NCBI RefSeq assembly: GCF_018502485.1
Contig: NZ_CP075546.1
DNA: 64,000 nt
Reading direction: 5' to 3' (one strand)
DNA from: Methanospirillum purgamenti
GTDB lineage: Archaea; Halobacteriota; Methanomicrobia; Methanomicrobiales; Methanospirillaceae
Part shown: one piece after another, positions 1-11,899 of the stretch
Position numbering within the stretch: the first letter of the stretch is position 1
Layout of the letters: every line of letters starts with the position of its first letter
Program-made: the position numbers and the translations under genes
Notes under the pieces: model-generated
Seen by the model: the letters and a program-made list of their open reading frames with translations, nothing else
The model's database searches: none
What the model was told of the DNA's origin: nothing

Positions 1-110
1 ACAAAAACCCACCCGGAGAGTGGGCGATGTTAAACCCAGTGCTTATCCCGGTGAAGGTGATGAGGACTCCCCATCCGAATGCTGAAGATGATCCCTGGAC
101 ATTTGCTTTC
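1..110 (-). pseudogene. Fragment of DUF2637-like membrane protein gene (cut by window edge)
   Basis: Read leftward, this stretch encodes a peptide containing QGSSSAFGWGVLI and STGFNIAHSPGGF. It matches the middle of the degenerate gene at 3470-3960 and, more loosely, the gene at 2209-2880. Homology begins abruptly near position 110 with no start codon or N-terminal part, and it runs off the left edge. It is a third, 5'-truncated copy of the family. The longer reading frame through the same bases is an out-of-frame shadow. Bases 111-281 show no gene. Confidence 0.6.
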
Positions 111-281
111 CTCCATCCGGATAAACCGGTGATAGTGGATTTGGCAGGAGTTTAAAATAGTTTTTAAAGGGCTAACAATAAAGGGAAAATCTAAACCGTA
201 TTTAATTTTGGCACGATTATAAGGGTGAGTAGCAGAAATTTTGTTATAAAGAGAAAATATTATGGCCAAATGAACATTTTT

Positions 282-905
282 TTAATTATTAACAATTAAA
301 TTTAGTGTATTTCTTAAATCGGCAATATGGTCAATTAATAATTGATTTGTTGTAGGAATTTTTCTCATTAGAGAGGGGATAAATTTGTGATTTTGAGGAT
401 ATTTTATAAGATTATTAAACTGAACATAGAGTAAATCTAAATCATAGAATAGTAGGAATATTTTTTTTAATGGCTCAGGCTCAAATAATCCGAAATCGGT
501 ATTTATTGACTTAAAAACATTAAATTTCTCTATAGAATAGTGTGGTGTGATCTGAATAAAATATTTGATAATTTTATCCAAATCTTCTTGTTCTGGATTA
601 TCCGGAAATGAATCATTAATTAATCTTGTTTTTAATTTTTCACGAGCCTCACTAACACAATTCAATTTTGTTTCAATATATTCAATTTCCTCGAGTAAAC
701 CTCTGGAAATTTTAATTTTCACTTCTCTTTTGGTTATTTCGTTCTTTTTTATCTCTTGTTTTTCAAAATTATTTGATGCTAGTATAAAAGCAATAATCGC
801 TCCTGCAGCACCCCCTAAAAAAGGTAATATTGGCGTAATAAGATTAAATATTACCACAATAACAAACAGTGCAAATAGATATTGAAAAAGCAAAAAGATG
901 AACAT
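282..905 (-). CDS. Hypothetical membrane-anchored protein
   Basis: 207 aa, not recognised as a named family. Residues about 1-43 are strongly hydrophobic, with two likely membrane segments separated by a Gly/Pro turn (PFLGGAAGA). A charged, mostly helical region follows at about 47-100, rich in Lys and Glu and possibly coiled coil, then a cytoplasmic helical tail. The gene is clearly more AT-rich than the housekeeping genes further right, which fits acquired DNA. It lies head-to-head with the gene at 1096, and about 190 bp of AT-rich DNA between them could hold both promoters. Function unknown; a role beside the TIR-like neighbour is only a guess from the pairing. Confidence 0.7.
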   Translation of the reverse strand: MFIFLLFQYLFALFVIVVIFNLITPILPFLGGAAGAIIAFILASNNFEKQEIKKNEITKREVKIKISRGLLEEIEYIETKLNCVSEAREKLKTRLINDSFPDNPEQEDLDKIIKYFIQITPHYSIEKFNVFKSINTDFGLFEPEPLKKIFLLFYDLDLLYVQFNNLIKYPQNHKFIPSLMRKIPTTNQLLIDHIADLRNTLNLIVNN

Positions 906-1095
906 ACCCTAAAATTAATTGCAGGTATTTGTTAATAACTTCTATCACAGAAACCAAATTCGAATTTAAAAATAATTTGAACAATATTCACATCAGGTTA
1001 CATTCAGTATATCCTGATGACTAAATCATTAGGATATTATCTGGACTGATACGTATTCTTGATTATAACAAAATATAGGTTGAGGCAAACAATCG

Positions 1096-1995
1096 ATGCT
1101 TGATTATGGTGAACTTCAACAGATGGCCTTGGAAGGGGATAACGAGGCACTGGAAACAAATCTAAATGAATTAAAGCATAGTGACTTATCAATACTTCCT
1201 GAAGGGATTTCTCTTTTAATTTTTGAATCAAATTTTCCCGAAACTATTCTTTTTCGGGAAGGTTATGTGATTATTGCTGATATAACCGAACATATTTATT
1301 CGAAATATTGGTGGCATAAATATCACGCTCGTGTTTTTGTGGATGCCATGGAAAGAGCTGTCACACGATTACAAATTGAGGGCAATCCTCTTTCTGATCC
1401 GACCATTGAGTCTGATGAAGACGTCCACATATTTTTTCGGTTTAAACTTACCCTTCCAAAAACTACCCCTTCAGAACAAATAATAGAATCAATAAATTCT
1501 GCTTTTGATTTAGTTTGGGAACGCGCAAATGCAATTCTTGAAAATTCAGATTCAGTGCTCATTCTTGGAAAGGATACAGATGAGGGATTGGAGAAACTAA
1601 AGAAGATTTCTTCGGAACTTCAACATTTGGGATATTATACATATATCATCAAAGAACAACCGGACAGGATTGGCGAAAGTATTATTCAAAAAGTTCTTCG
1701 TTTTGCCCTTTCATCAAAGTTTGTAATAATTGAAAACTCAGAACCATCAGGGCATCTTTATGAAATACCTCATGTAACGAAAATGGCTGAATTAGTTACA
1801 GTTGTACTACAAGAAGAGAGTAAGGGAGCTACATGGATGTTTGAAGACTCCTATGTAAAACACAGTCATTGGAAAAAGTTCTCATATAAACCAGATAATA
1901 TGCAGAACGAAATTGAAAATGCTATATCTTGGGCTGAAAATTATATCAAAGAATTTGGTCAATTTCAAAAAGAAAAACTACCATGGTTAAGGTAA
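1096..1995 (+). CDS. TIR/nucleoside-deoxyribosyltransferase-like protein, possible defence effector
   Basis: 299 aa. The N-terminal half (about 1-145) is not recognised. Residues about 150-290 look like a Rossmann-like alpha/beta fold: a beta strand SVLILGKD, a helix, a second strand YTYIIKE, then SSKFVIIENSEPSGHLYEI followed by a helix and the strand VTVVLQEE. A hydrophobic strand leading into Ser-Gly and a Glu resembles the active-site region of TIR and nucleoside deoxyribosyltransferase folds, where the Glu acts on N-glycosidic bonds such as that of NAD. The gene is AT-rich and sits in an accessory strip with a HicBA pair and decayed genes. The fold call is inference from motif order; enzyme activity is unproven. 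Confidence 0.55.
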   Translation: MLDYGELQQMALEGDNEALETNLNELKHSDLSILPEGISLLIFESNFPETILFREGYVIIADITEHIYSKYWWHKYHARVFVDAMERAVTRLQIEGNPLSDPTIESDEDVHIFFRFKLTLPKTTPSEQIIESINSAFDLVWERANAILENSDSVLILGKDTDEGLEKLKKISSELQHLGYYTYIIKEQPDRIGESIIQKVLRFALSSKFVIIENSEPSGHLYEIPHVTKMAELVTVVLQEESKGATWMFEDSYVKHSHWKKFSYKPDNMQNEIENAISWAENYIKEFGQFQKEKLPWLR

Positions 1996-1999
1996 TCTT

Positions 2000-2045
2000 C
2001 ATTCAATAAATGAATGAGACGTTAATTCAATATTTTTTTCTTTTT
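2000..2045 (+). terminator. Possible terminator after the TIR-like gene
   Basis: A 6-bp inverted repeat (CATTCA / TGAATG, 5-nt loop) at 2000-2016 is followed about 15 nt later by a T-rich run at 2030-2045. The run alone would suit archaeal termination. The rest of 2046-2208 shows no gene. Confidence 0.4.
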
Positions 2046-2208
2046 AGATTTCCGGAGATTCATAACAAGTCCTCCTAACCCGGAAGACCGGAGCCTTGTC
2101 CGGGAAATACCCGAGACATCGGATATCGATGATCGCCTCTTTCAATTTATACCAATTCGGAATTCCCTATCGTGTACACAATGATTTCACTCATCTTTCC
2201 TTCTCTTT

Positions 2209-2880
2209 TCATGCATACTCCCTGCCATCCCGGTCCGGAATGACAAACTGATCCCCCTCTCTCTCCAACCTTCCATCTTCTAACAACCTGGAAACATGCC
2301 GGGAAACGGTCTGCCTGGCAATTTTCAGATTTGCAGCTGCAGTAACATAACTAGCACTCGGGTTCTCCCGAAAGAACTGTAACACCTGGTCAGTTGTGAC
2401 ACCCTTCCCAGTACCCTGATGTATCAGAGTAACAGGTGGTGTAATATCCCCTCGTTCCGATGTTACATCCTGATATGTAACTGGGGTGTTACCTTTCGGA
2501 GATAGGTCAGACCTAATAATTGAAAGCAGGATCTCAACTGATACCATTAAGGTAATCGGTGGGATAGCGTGAGCCGCCCGGCTCATCCATGTCTCCGGAC
2601 TTACAATCACATTGAACAGAATACTCACCAGTGTAAAGGCTGAAAGAACTAACCACCCGAACCGGGTACTATCCCGCTGGAGAGAGTTCCGGAGGACCAT
2701 GAGTGACCCGGAGATGAGAAGGGCATCGATACAGATCGGCCAGCACCAGGCGAGAATAGGATCAAATCCGGCTTCGACTGCCGATGAGCGGAGGCTCTGA
2801 AAAGGAGAGGACAAAGGAACAGAGAGCGACGATGAGGGTGAGGACTCCGGCTCTTGCCGGGACGAATGATCTAATTAGAC
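2209..2880 (-). pseudogene. DUF2637-like membrane/winged-helix protein, probably frameshifted
   Basis: The open frame (2209-2814, 201 aa) has a membrane part resembling DUF2637/Spd-type proteins: a segment with ILAWCWPICIDALLISG, a second with FGWLVLSAFTLVSILFN, then AAHAIPPITLMVSVEILL. A linker and a winged helix-turn-helix follow (about 140-195, with ARQTVSRHVSRLLEDG). Its only start is a TTG. Upstream, another frame encodes the expected first membrane helix (GVLTLIVALCSFVLSF) and joins the open frame if one A of the AAAA run at 2800-2803 is removed. No good start codon precedes that helix. I read this as a gene broken at its 5' end, though translation of the shorter frame cannot be excluded. 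Confidence 0.6.
2707..2795. repeat. 89-bp near-identical direct repeat, copy 1
   Basis: Aligned by eye with 3868-3956: 86 of 89 bases agree, and all three differences are A here versus G there. It encodes the membrane helix shared by the two DUF2637-like copies. Identity is much higher than in the flanking parts of the same genes, which suggests recent gene conversion or a partial duplication. Confidence 0.85.
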
Positions 2881-2898
2881 TGGAAAAAAGTGTATGGA

Positions 2899-3129
2899 TT
2901 AGGCTTCAATTTGAGATACTTGTATTCTTCTGATAATGAGATCATTTTCAACGGGGACTGGTTCGTGTTCTTCCATGAGACCTTCGATGTGGAGCTCGAT
3001 TGCCTCCTTGATGTTTATCATTGCTTCCTCTATTGATTCCCCTTGTGAGAAACATCCAGGTAATGTAGGGACTTGAGCCCAATATCCTCCTTCTTCAGCT
3101 GGGCGAATAATAATGGTATATTCAGTCAT
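2899..3129 (-). CDS. hicB: HicB-family antitoxin
   Basis: 76 aa. The N-terminal partly degraded RNase-H-like HicB fold is recognisable from YTIIIRPAEEGGYWAQVPTLPGCFSQG, then the EEAMINIKEAIELHIEGL helix. There is no obvious C-terminal DNA-binding extension, so this is a short HicB. It lies just downstream of hicA, with only 1 nt between the hicA stop and this ATG, which implies one transcript and translational coupling. The predicted role is to neutralise HicA and probably autoregulate the pair. The order hicA-hicB is the common one. Confidence 0.88.
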   Translation of the reverse strand: MTEYTIIIRPAEEGGYWAQVPTLPGCFSQGESIEEAMINIKEAIELHIEGLMEEHEPVPVENDLIIRRIQVSQIEA

Positions 3130-3130
3130 T

Positions 3131-3355
3131 TCAATCCTCGAGGTAATGTAAATATTCTTCTTCAGTTAGTCCGGCTTTACGGATTGATGCCTTTAGTAAT
3201 CCGGTTTTTATTTCACCAGATATTGGTATAGTTATTAGTTGTCCATTGGGCATTTTAATGTTAATGTGATCCCCTTTGCCCTTTCTGGGTATTCCACCCG
3301 CTTTATAGAAGCCTTTAATTGCTTCTTGGCCTTTCAAACCTTTTAGGTTCTTCAT
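3131..3355 (-). CDS. hicA: HicA-family mRNA interferase toxin
   Basis: 74 aa. The small double-stranded-RNA-binding-like HicA fold is indicated by a Gly-rich turn and the catalytic His motif GKGDHINIKMPNGQLITIPI, then GLLKASIRKAGLTEEEYLHYL. His30 is the expected catalytic residue. GGAG lies just before the ATG. It is paired with hicB. HicA toxins cleave mRNA and block translation; here that is inferred from the family. The pair sits between two decayed DUF2637-like copies, a typical accessory position. Confidence 0.88.
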   Translation of the reverse strand: MKNLKGLKGQEAIKGFYKAGGIPRKGKGDHINIKMPNGQLITIPISGEIKTGLLKASIRKAGLTEEEYLHYLED

Positions 3356-3469
3356 CTTACTCCTATATAGTGGCGCAATATGTGTTTGATGTTCAAAGTA
3401 GTACTCAAACTGTTATGATTAGTGCGATTATTGCTCGGATATCATTTTCGCCGAATCTGATTATCGTTA

Positions 3470-3960
3470 TCACTCCTCTCCCTGTAACACCCTCACCTTA
3501 CTCAGGTGCCTCGAATCTATCTGCCGTGTTATCCCAAAGCTGCGGGCTATGTCAGCTGCTGTTACATCCGGATGCAGCTCAATGTAACTCCTGATCTGCT
3601 CTCCCCTATCTTCTTTGTCAGCTAGCTGCGGTGAAGCTGTCACACTCACTGTCACCTCAGCTGTCAGGTCTGACCGGATGATGTTCATTAGTACTTCAAC
3701 ACTAATATACAGTGAAATCGGGGGAATTGCATGGGAAGCCTGAAACAAAAATCCACTCGGAGAGCGGGCGATGTTAAACCCGGTACTGATCCCGGTGAAG
3801 GCGATGAGGACTCCCCACCCGAAGGCCGAGGATGATCCCTGGGCTATTTCCCAGGAGGACCAGAGGGCCCGGAGATGAGGAGGGCATCGATGCAGATCGG
3901 CCAGCACCAGGCGAGAATGGGATCAAATCCGGCTTCGACTGCCGATGAGCGGAGGCGTAC
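3470..3960 (-). pseudogene. Second DUF2637-like copy, frameshifted and truncated
   Basis: Homology to 2209-2880 is split over frames. The segment with SSAVEAGFDPILAWCWPICIDALLISG (near 3868-3950) is in one frame. The following AFGWGVLIAFTGISTGFNIA and AIPPISLYISVEVLMNIIRSDL are in another, so a frameshift lies near 3840-3870. The DNA-binding part (TAADIARSFGITRQ) then ends early with a stop at 3470, lacking the winged tail of the first copy. A second frame change lies just upstream of SSAVEAG. The gene is non-functional on this evidence. Confidence 0.75.
3868..3956. repeat. 89-bp near-identical direct repeat, copy 2
   Basis: Partner of 2707-2795, with three A/G differences in 89 bases. See that entry. 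Confidence 0.85.
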
Positions 3961-4475
3961 CAGGAGAATGCCATGGCGGTCCTGACCTGCTGTGCGGACT
4001 GTGTCACTCCGGGCCGGAAAGTAACCTTATCGGAGGTTGCTAACCGTCTGACCTGGCCGGTTGTTCATGTTTTTATCCCGCTTTTATTTCTCATGCACGA
4101 GGGATGCCTTGAGATCCATCAGGACACGTTCTTTGGCGAGGTATATATTGAGCCCAATCTGGCTACGTATGCCGCGATACAGAATGCAACCGGATCAGGC
4201 ATGATCTGAATCTGCGCTATAGAGAGAATAGAGGCCTCCGGAGATCTTTCCAGTGACCGCTTCAGAAGTATAATCTTGGAAAAATATCTCCATATAACAA
4301 ATTTCAAAAAATTTGATTGATGAAACAATGATGAATAAAATGAGACATGGTGACAGAAATTTCCCCTCTGGTACCGGTTATCTATATATGTGACTTCGAT
4401 CAACTATTGTATCCCACACGCTTCCTGAAACATCAGGAGCCGGCGGCCGGGAATGTCTGTTCTGGAAGGGCAATA
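3961..4475. other. Gene-free interval before the rRNA operon
   Basis: About 500 bp without a convincing gene. Leftward, a short peptide starting MNNRPGQTVSNLR at about 4066 ends quickly at a stop and may be the lost N-terminus of the 3470-3960 pseudogene. Short open frames on both strands lack ribosome-binding sites and recognisable motifs. A TATA-like TCTATATATG at about 4380-4390 could be a second, upstream rRNA promoter. Confidence 0.5.
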
Positions 4476-4478
4476 CAA

Positions 4479-4490
4479 ACGTATATAACC
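4479..4490 (+). promoter_or_regulatory. Probable rRNA operon TATA box
   Basis: The AT-rich core CGTATATAACC lies about 150 bp before the 16S 5' end, with the leader processing stem starting at 4571. An archaeal start site would be expected about 25 nt downstream, near 4510. No transcript data; the call rests on position and sequence. Confidence 0.55.
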
Positions 4491-4570
4491 TTCAGGGAGC
4501 AACGTAAGAGGCCGTTTTAATGGAGAGCCGACGAATGCATTGAAGTGCAGTATCGGTTCTGACATAGGAA

Positions 4571-4602
4571 TACTGGTAATGTGGATATCTGTCTACATCT
4601 GC
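4571..4602 (+). repeat. 16S rRNA processing stem, 5' arm
   Basis: TCTGTCTACATCTGC (4588-4602) pairs with GCAGATGCAGACAGA (6125-6139), with one mismatch. Outside it, ACTGGTAA (4572-4579) pairs with TTGCCAGT (6148-6155). Two helices separated by short unpaired stretches match the bulge-helix-bulge layout that archaea use to excise pre-16S rRNA with the splicing endonuclease. The 3' arm lies between 16S and tRNA-Ala. Confidence 0.75.
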
Positions 4603-4640
4603 CAATACTTTAAGTGATACAGTGTGCGAGAAATTTGGAA

Positions 4641-6107
<1,467 letters not shown>

Positions 6108-6174
6108 ACGAAATGAAAGTAGTAGCAGATGCAGACAGACCATAGAGTTGCCAGTGTTCCGGAATGGAATCAGA

Positions 6175-6247
6175 GGGCTCGTAGCTCAGTTGGAAGAGCG
6201 CGGCGTTTGCAACGCCGAGGCCTGGGGTTCAAATCCCCACGGGTCCA
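6175..6247 (+). tRNA. tRNA-Ala (anticodon UGC)
   Basis: Cloverleaf: acceptor GGGCTCG pairs with CGGGTCC with G-U pairs allowed, the anticodon loop is TTTGCAA, and the T arm contains GGTTCAAATCC. It lies in the 16S-23S spacer, the usual euryarchaeal place for tRNA-Ala(UGC). CCA is not encoded. Confidence 0.95.
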
Positions 6248-6363
6248 CTGGTGTTAGATTTTAGATGCACCCGGTCTGGCGACAGATCCGGGGAAGGGCT
6301 TGAGACCCCGTGAAATCGGGGCAATGATACGCTGTGTAAAGGAGACGCAGAAAGAGATCACTA

Positions 6364-6398
6364 GGCGTTTCTGGACGTTACATGGGTTTGAAGAAACT
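6364..6398 (+). repeat. 23S rRNA processing stem, 5' arm
   Basis: GGGTTTGAAGAAACT (6384-6398) pairs with AGTTTCTCAAACCC (9323-9336), with one bulged base. GGCGTTTC (6364-6371) pairs with GAAACGCT (9349-9356) apart from its terminal base. The two helices separated by unpaired segments fit a bulge-helix-bulge for pre-23S excision. The arms enclose the whole 23S gene. Confidence 0.78.
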
Positions 6399-6403
6399 AC
6401 AAA

Positions 6404-9316
<2,913 letters not shown>

Positions 9317-9396
9317 AAATTCAGTTTCTCAAACCCAGACGAAATCCTGAAACGCTACTGATTCTTTTCATGCGTCTCCAACACTGTCCAAGCCAG

Positions 9397-9468
9397 GCCA
9401 AGATGGCGGAGCGGCCACGCGGTTGACTGCAGATCAACTACACTCCGGTTCAAATCCGGATCTTGGCT
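9397..9468 (+). tRNA. tRNA-Cys (anticodon GCA)
   Basis: Acceptor GCCAAGA pairs perfectly with TCTTGGC, the anticodon stem GTTGA/TCAAC encloses the loop CTGCAGA, and the T arm contains GGTTCAAATCC. The discriminator base is U. It lies between 23S and 5S, only 3 nt before 5S; the commoner euryarchaeal order places tRNA-Cys after 5S. In this lineage the tRNA is probably charged through the SepRS/SepCysS route, and SepCysS is encoded at 50311-51483. Confidence 0.95.
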
Positions 9469-9471
9469 CTC

Positions 9472-9593
9472 AATAGCGGCCACAGCAGGTGTGTTACACC
9501 CGTTCCCTTTCCGAACACGGAAGTTAAGACACCTCACGTGGATGATGGTACTGAGGTACGCGAGTCCTCGGGAAACCTTCCTCGCTGCTATTG
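9472..9593 (+). rRNA. rrf: 5S ribosomal RNA
   Basis: AATAGCGGC at the 5' end pairs with GCTGCTATT at the 3' end. The conserved loop TTTCCGAACACGGAAGTTAAG is present. Length is about 122 nt. A T-rich stretch from about 9594 to 9645 follows and probably ends the operon. The 5' end is so close to tRNA-Cys that cutting at the tRNA 3' end would nearly release 5S. Confidence 0.95.
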
Positions 9594-9726
9594 TTTAAGT
9601 AAAAAATTATCTATTCTTGAATTGTTCCTCTTGTTATTATTGTAAATTGTTACATTGTGTTACCTTGTTCCTCATTATCTGGAAAAACTCATATATTTAA
9701 CAGTTCTAGAGGATACTGAAAATTGT

Positions 9727-10458
9727 ATGATGAGAATTTACAATATTATCTGTGTGTCTTTTCTTTTATTGACTACATCCGCAATTGTATGTGCAACGGG
9801 AAATGAAAGCCAAATATCAGAGCCTTTTTTTATTGATTTAACTATTTCAGAAAATTCTATTGAAATTGGAGATACGTTTCTGATTGAAGGATATATTGTC
9901 CCATCTTTATTATCACATCCGGGAGACAGAATTTTACTGCAGGTTACTTCTCCCAAGGGTAGTCGTGCAGGTGTCTATTATCAACAGCGTGTAAACTCTG
10001 AAGGACTATTTAGTCTTGAGATGAATGCTGATGCGATAGGTGACTGGAGTTTTAATGCCAGGTATGGAGAATACTCAAGCCCATCAGTGCCATTAAAAGT
10101 TACTCCCAGATTACGTGTAAAAGAGACTGAGCTCACATTATCAGGTCCATTTAATACTGTCTTTAAAGGAGATAATGTTCAGATGAGCGGATGGCTTCGC
10201 GATATAGAAGGAAATGGTATCGGGTATCGACAAGTTTCGTATTCTTTTGGATTACCCTCGTATAGTTGTGCTCTGTGCGAAGATGATACGAGAAGGATTT
10301 GGCAAACTTTAGGTCCGGTTACAACGGATGAGATCGGTTATTTCGAATTTTCATTTCCTGCACGTGATAATGGGAAGTATGCAGTGAAGGCAACATTCCC
10401 CGGAGATGAAATATATGGACAAAGTGATTCTGAAATAGCATATCCTGTAGTTTTGTAA
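9727..10458 (+). CDS. Secreted Ig-like surface protein
   Basis: About 243 aa from the ATG at 9727. A longer frame from 9655 puts 24 residues before the signal peptide and is unlikely. Residues 1-24 form a signal peptide (MMRIYNIICVSFLLLTTSAIVCA). The mature part looks like two beta-sandwich domains: about 30-120 (IEIGDTFLIEGYI, SPKGSRAGVYYQQRV) and 125-240 (VFKGDNVQMSGWLRD, ending GKYAVKATFPGDE). Such modules are common in Methanomicrobiales envelope proteins. There is no C-terminal anchor, so it may be released or bound to the sheath. CxxC (SCALCEDD) is the only notable cysteine motif. It is convergent with the ABC operon. Confidence 0.75.
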   Translation: MMRIYNIICVSFLLLTTSAIVCATGNESQISEPFFIDLTISENSIEIGDTFLIEGYIVPSLLSHPGDRILLQVTSPKGSRAGVYYQQRVNSEGLFSLEMNADAIGDWSFNARYGEYSSPSVPLKVTPRLRVKETELTLSGPFNTVFKGDNVQMSGWLRDIEGNGIGYRQVSYSFGLPSYSCALCEDDTRRIWQTLGPVTTDEIGYFEFSFPARDNGKYAVKATFPGDEIYGQSDSEIAYPVVL

Positions 10459-10476
10459 CGAAAGGAAAAATCGGGA

Positions 10477-11133
10477 TTATCCCGGTATAGCATACTTCTT
10501 TTCTAATGCATTTGCTCCGAATGTTGTAATGGTAACAAGTGCCAGATACACTAATGCTACTGCGAAAAATGTTTCATTATATGCAAAATATTTTGTTGCA
10601 ATAAGCTTACTTGCCCCGGTTAGTTCAATTACCGTAATCATGTATGCAAGTGATGAATATTTAATCAGATAAATAAATTCATTGGATATTCCTGGAATTG
10701 ACCGTCTTAATGCCTGAGGTAAAACAATATTTAATACAGCCTGATTTTTTGTCATTCCGAGTGCTTTCGCTGCAATAAGCTGACCCTCTTTCACTGAAAG
10801 AATTGACCCTCTAATATATTCTGAATTATATGAACTATTACATAAAATAAAACCGAGAACGGATGCAACAAAAGGAGTCAATACAATTCCAAAAGAAGGC
10901 AGACCGAAATACAAAATAAATAAGAGAAGTAGTAAGGGGCATCCTCTGAAAAAAACAGCATATAATTGCATCAACCAAGTCAGTCCTTTACCTCCATACA
11001 CTCTCCCACATGCAACTCCTATACCTATGAGTAATCCAATAGGTGCAGTTACTGCGACAAGAGCAAGGGTCATGAGTAAACCGTTTCCAAAGGCCGGAAT
11101 CATGACGTCAAAAATAAATGTTGTCTGATCCAT
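10477..11133 (-). CDS. Polar amino-acid ABC transporter permease (second)
   Basis: 218 aa, HisM/GlnP-type inner-membrane permease with about five membrane helices. The EAA loop, which contacts the ATPase, is visible as AAKALGMTKNQAVLNIVLPQALRRSIPG (about 125-150). It lies 9 nt after the ATPase gene, as the last gene of the leftward set permease-ATPase-permease. It probably forms a heterodimer with the product of 11900-12571. The substrate is probably a polar or basic amino acid; the exact one cannot be read from the sequence. Confidence 0.9.
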   Translation of the reverse strand: MDQTTFIFDVMIPAFGNGLLMTLALVAVTAPIGLLIGIGVACGRVYGGKGLTWLMQLYAVFFRGCPLLLLLFILYFGLPSFGIVLTPFVASVLGFILCNSSYNSEYIRGSILSVKEGQLIAAKALGMTKNQAVLNIVLPQALRRSIPGISNEFIYLIKYSSLAYMITVIELTGASKLIATKYFAYNETFFAVALVYLALVTITTFGANALEKKYAIPG

Positions 11134-11142
11134 TTTTCTGGT

Positions 11143-11895
11143 TTATTGACTGTATTCTCTGAATTCTCCGATAAATGCTTTACATCGTTCAAATTTCGGA
11201 TTATTCAGTAGTTCATCTGGTGACCCTTCTTCCTTAATATGCCCATGTTCCATGAAACAAATTTTATTCGCAACAGAACATGCAAATCCCATTTCATGGG
11301 TGACGACTAACATGGTCATACCTTGTTGTGATAATTTTTTCATTACTTCAAGAACTTCTCTGGTAAGTTCTGGATCAAGAGCACTTGTTGGTTCATCAAA
11401 GAGCATAATGTCCGGATCCATTGCCAGGGCCCGGGCAATTGACACTCTTTGTGCTTGTCCTCCAGATAATTCGGCAGGGTAATGATTAGCCCAGTCTGCC
11501 ATGCCAACCTGTTTCAATTCAAACATTGCTTTTTCTCTTGCTTCTTTGGCTGACATTTTTTTTACTTTGAGAAGAGCGATTTCAACATTTTTTACTGCAG
11601 TGAGATGATCAAACAAGAAAAAATTTTGAAATACCATGCCAATTTTCTGTCTGAAGTAATTTATCCGGGGACCAGCATGAGTGACTTCTTCTTCATTGAG
11701 GAATATCTTTCCACTATCCGGAATAGTGAGTTGATTTATACACCGAAGGAGCGTACTTTTTCCAGTACCAGATGGACCAATGAAGCATATTGTCTCACCT
11801 TTTTTGACTTTAATTGATACACCTTTTAGTACTTCATTCGTTCCAAATGCTTTTTTAACCTCTTCAACCCGTAAAATATATTTTTCTTCAGTCAT
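11143..11895 (-). CDS. Polar amino-acid ABC transporter ATP-binding protein
   Basis: About 250 aa, GlnQ/HisP type. Walker A is GPSGTGKST, the signature LSGGQAQRVSIARAL and Walker B IMLFDEPTSALDP, followed by the switch His in VVTHEMGFA. I chose the ATG at 11895, which has AGGAGGG about 11 nt upstream; an earlier in-frame ATG adds 17 residues inside the upstream permease gene. It starts 4 nt after that permease stop. It drives import with the two permeases and one of the binding proteins. Confidence 0.94.
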   Translation of the reverse strand: MTEEKYILRVEEVKKAFGTNEVLKGVSIKVKKGETICFIGPSGTGKSTLLRCINQLTIPDSGKIFLNEEEVTHAGPRINYFRQKIGMVFQNFFLFDHLTAVKNVEIALLKVKKMSAKEAREKAMFELKQVGMADWANHYPAELSGGQAQRVSIARALAMDPDIMLFDEPTSALDPELTREVLEVMKKLSQQGMTMLVVTHEMGFACSVANKICFMEHGHIKEEGSPDELLNNPKFERCKAFIGEFREYSQ

Positions 11896-11899
11896 GTAA

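Noticed and set aside
2209..3960. Programmed frameshifting in the DUF2637-like genes
   Set aside because: The two copies need shifts in opposite directions near the same place, lack a common slippery site, and one also lacks a start codon. Decay explains this better.
3973..4209. 78-codon rightward open frame before the rRNA operon
   Set aside because: No ribosome-binding site, no recognisable domain, and it overlaps the remains of a leftward pseudogene.
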